Positions 4,784-6,640 of a stretch of 6,640 nucleotides of DNA are shown here, piece after piece. The stretch covers positions 1 to 6,640 of the forward strand of contig VGPE01000157.1 in NCBI GenBank assembly GCA_016875645.1, written 5' to 3'. The notes under the pieces were generated by a model. That model was not told the DNA's origin. It was given only the letters and a program-made list of their open reading frames with translations, and did not search any database. The DNA is from Chloroflexota bacterium. GTDB taxonomy: Bacteria; Chloroflexota; Limnocylindria; Limnocylindrales; CSP1-4. The translations under genes were made by a program, and so were the position numbers. Each line of letters starts with the position of its first letter. Position 1 is the stretch's first letter.

Positions 4784-5808
4784 TCGGCGTGCCCGATGAC
4801 CTGGCCGACCTCGCGGCCTTCGTGCCGGAGGCGGTGGTCGGGCGCCTGCGTGGTGCGCGCGCGATCCTCGCCGTCGCGCATGAGAACCCCGATGCCGACA
4901 CGCTCGGGGCGTCGCTGGGTGTCGCGACGCTCGGGCGAGGCCTCGGGGCCCACGTCACCCTGCTGTGCGCCGATCCGCCGCTGCCCGGCACCGAACTGAT
5001 GCCCGGCGTGTCGGATTTCCGCCCCGATCCCGAGGCGTCGGTGGCGTACGACCTCCTGGTCATCTCCGACGCCGGGCCCCTCGAGCGGACGGGCGCAGTG
5101 TTCGTCCGTCATCGCGAGCTGCTCCTGCGCCTGCCGCGCGTGACGATCGACCACCACGTCTCGAGCCCGGTGAATGACGCCGGCGACTGGATCGACCCCT
5201 CGGCCGCCGCGACGTGCGAGATGGTCGCGCTCCTGGCGGCTCGCCTCGGTGTCCCACTCGACGCGGAGGGCGGCGCTCTTGCGACGAACCTGCTCGCGGG
5301 GATCGTGACCGACACGGCGACGTTCGCGCACCCCAACACGACGCCCCGGACGCTGCGGGTGGCGGCGGCGCTCCTCGCGACGGGGGCGCCCTTGAGCGAA
5401 CTCTCGCGGCGCTTCTACCGGACCAAGCCGGTGCCCCAGCTGCGCCTGATCGGGCGGCTGCTGGCCCGGCTCGAGGCCACCGTGAACGAGCGCGTCGTGT
5501 GGACGACGGTGGTCGATGATGACCTGCTGGTCTCGGGCGCCCTGCCGGCCCACTCAGAAGGACTCATCGATCTGCTCTCGCAGGCCGACACGGCCGAGGT
5601 CGCGCTGCTGTTCAAGCAGGTCGCCGGCGGAACGCGGGTAAGCGTTCGGACGAAGCAGGGCGGCGTCGACGCCACCGAGCTGACGGCACCGTTCGGCGGC
5701 GGTGGCCACGCCCGGGCTGCTGGTGTCTCGGTCGGCGAATCGCTCGAACGGGCCGTGGCGCTGGTCGTGGCCGAGGCCGAGCGGCTCGCCGCGCTCGTCA
5801 CTCGCTGA
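4780..5808 (+). CDS. nrnA: DHH/DHHA1 phosphoesterase, NrnA-type oligoribonuclease/pAp phosphatase
   Basis: A 342-residue DHH-family phosphoesterase. Characterised NrnA proteins degrade RNA of a few nucleotides to mononucleotides and dephosphorylate 3'-phosphoadenosine 5'-phosphate, using Mn2+ in the cytoplasm. Metal-binding motifs are visible: AHENPDADTLGA (33-44; H34, D38, D40), a motif II aspartate in VISDAGP (D97), the name motif IDHH (D124, H125, H126) and GIVTDTATF (174-182; D178). NTTPRTLRVAA (186-196) is typical of this branch. The DHHA1 substrate domain ends in FGGGGHARAAG (305-315). Its length matches the family. The start is GTG 4780 in a GTGA overlap with rbfA, with a G-rich run (4767-4772) as a weak ribosome-binding site. 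rbfA-DHH-truB is a common bacterial order. The activity assigned is by family; related DHH proteins include cyclic dinucleotide phosphodiesterases, but no PAS or GGDEF domain or membrane segment is present. Confidence 0.9.
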   Translation: MIGVPDDLADLAAFVPEAVVGRLRGARAILAVAHENPDADTLGASLGVATLGRGLGAHVTLLCADPPLPGTELMPGVSDFRPDPEASVAYDLLVISDAGPLERTGAVFVRHRELLLRLPRVTIDHHVSSPVNDAGDWIDPSAAATCEMVALLAARLGVPLDAEGGALATNLLAGIVTDTATFAHPNTTPRTLRVAAALLATGAPLSELSRRFYRTKPVPQLRLIGRLLARLEATVNERVVWTTVVDDDLLVSGALPAHSEGLIDLLSQADTAEVALLFKQVAGGTRVSVRTKQGGVDATELTAPFGGGGHARAAGVSVGESLERAVALVVAEAERLAALVTR

Positions 5809-5825
5809 CCGCGTCCGCGTCGAAC

Positions 5826-6640
5826 GTGGACGGCATCCTGGTCGTCGCCAAGCCGCCCGGTCCCACGTCCCACGACGTGGTTGCTCTGGTCCGCCGGCTT
5901 TCGGGCACGAAGCGGGTGGGGCACGGCGGGACACTGGATCCACTCGCGACCGGGGTCCTGCCGCTATTCCTCGGCCGCGCCACCCGCCTGGTGGAGTACC
6001 ACCTCGGCGATTCGAAGCGCTACCGCGCGACGGTGTGCTTCGGGGCCTCGTCCACGACCGACGACATCGAAGGCGAACTCACTCCGGTTGACGGCCCCGG
6101 CCCGACCAGGGCGGCGGTCGAGCTCGCACTCGGGCAGTTTCGCGGCCGGATCGAGCAGGTCCCGCCGGGCTACAGCGCGGTCAACGTCGCCGGTCGGCGC
6201 GCCTACGCGCTGGCCCGGGCAGGTGATGTCCCGGAGTTGCCGCCGAGGACGGTGACCATCCACGCACTGGACCTGGTGGAATGGGAAGGGAGCGACTCCG
6301 AGCGTCCGATCGCGGTGATCGACGTGGCGTGCTCGGCCGGCACGTACGTGCGCTCGCTCGCCCGCGATCTCGGCGCTGCGGTCGGCAGCGCCGCCCACCT
6401 CGGAGCGCTCGTTCGCACGCGAAGCGGCCCGTTCGATCTTGCCGCGGCGATCTCGCTTGAACGGGTGCGTGCGGCGGCCGCTGCCGGGGAACTGGCGATG
6501 CTGCTCCAGCGGCCGGACACCGGGCTCGAGAAGTTCCCCGCCGTCACCCTCTCCGACGAGGACGAGGCGGCCATCCTCAAAGGCCAGTTCATCCGACCGC
6601 CGCATCCGCTCCCGCCGCCCGCCGACGGGGCGCACTATCG
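5826..6640 (+). CDS. truB: tRNA pseudouridine(55) synthase TruB, cut by the window edge
   Basis: TruB converts U55 in the T-loop of nearly all tRNAs to pseudouridine and also acts as a tRNA chaperone. The visible 271 codons begin with the family N-terminus DGILVVAKPPGPTSHDVV (2-19). The catalytic motif is GHGGTLDPLATGVLP (32-46), in which D38 is the expected nucleophile. KRYRATV (64-70), VPPGYSAVNVAGRRAYALAR (112-131) and ACSAGTYVRSLARDLG (168-183) follow. The frame is open to the right edge; typical lengths near 300 aa mean only the end of the C-terminal PUA-like region is missing. GTG 5826 was chosen because the family alignment starts there, 17 nt after the nrnA stop. An in-frame CTG 5805 overlapping that stop would add seven residues. 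Neither has a clear Shine-Dalgarno, so initiation is probably coupled to nrnA. Confidence 0.95.
   Translation, partial: MDGILVVAKPPGPTSHDVVALVRRLSGTKRVGHGGTLDPLATGVLPLFLGRATRLVEYHLGDSKRYRATVCFGASSTTDDIEGELTPVDGPGPTRAAVELALGQFRGRIEQVPPGYSAVNVAGRRAYALARAGDVPELPPRTVTIHALDLVEWEGSDSERPIAVIDVACSAGTYVRSLARDLGAAVGSAAHLGALVRTRSGPFDLAAAISLERVRAAAAAGELAMLLQRPDTGLEKFPAVTLSDEDEAAILKGQFIRPPHPLPPPADGAHY

Noticed and set aside
5805..5825. CTG 5805 as the truB start
   Set aside because: The family N-terminus aligns at GTG 5826, and the extra seven residues have no counterpart. It is kept only as an alternative.

Overview
The window is one co-directional, GC-rich transcription/translation operon on the + strand: nusA (550-1905), ylxR (about 1902-2264), infB (2251-4164), rbfA (4208-4783), a DHH phosphoesterase of the NrnA type (4780-5808) and truB (5826 to past the right edge). 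All six products are recognised from family motifs read directly in the translations. Base composition is very high in G+C, IF2 is a short form (637 aa) and NusA ends in an Ala/Pro/Lys-rich tail. Together with the gene order, this fits a high-GC member of Chloroflexota, possibly a Limnocylindria-like lineage. That placement is inference; a high-GC actinobacterium is less likely because IF2 there is usually much longer.

Positions 1-433 hold no gene I can support. They start with three contiguous 28-bp tandem units (1-84) that may continue to the left. The rest is GC-rich sequence with a nearly perfect inverted repeat (166-184) and an unusual density of GGAAC/GTTCC pentamers. A vegetative-type promoter follows (TTGAGC, 17 bp, TATACT; 434-462), and its spacer contains the perfect palindrome GAACGCGTTC.

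The roughly 80-nt leader between this promoter and nusA is the most interesting part of the window. A perfect 9-bp anti-Shine-Dalgarno segment (481-489) is complementary to the nusA Shine-Dalgarno (540-548). Inside that closing helix sit a hairpin followed by a T-tract, shaped like an intrinsic terminator (491-517), and a second perfect hairpin (513-531) that reuses the T-tract. This looks like a three-way-junction leader able to control transcription through the leader, translation of nusA, or both.

The genes are packed tightly and probably translationally coupled: nusA/ylxR overlap by 4 nt if ylxR starts at CTG, ylxR/infB overlap by 14 nt, rbfA/nrnA overlap by 4 nt, and nrnA/truB are 17 nt apart. 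The only gap over 40 nt inside the operon (infB-rbfA, 4165-4207) holds a 7-bp GC hairpin without a T-tract. Together the products cover transcription elongation and termination (NusA), an RNA-binding accessory protein (YlxR), translation initiation (IF2), 30S maturation (RbfA), turnover of short RNA or pAp (NrnA) and tRNA psi55 formation (TruB). rimP, often the first gene of this cluster in other bacteria, is not present upstream of nusA.
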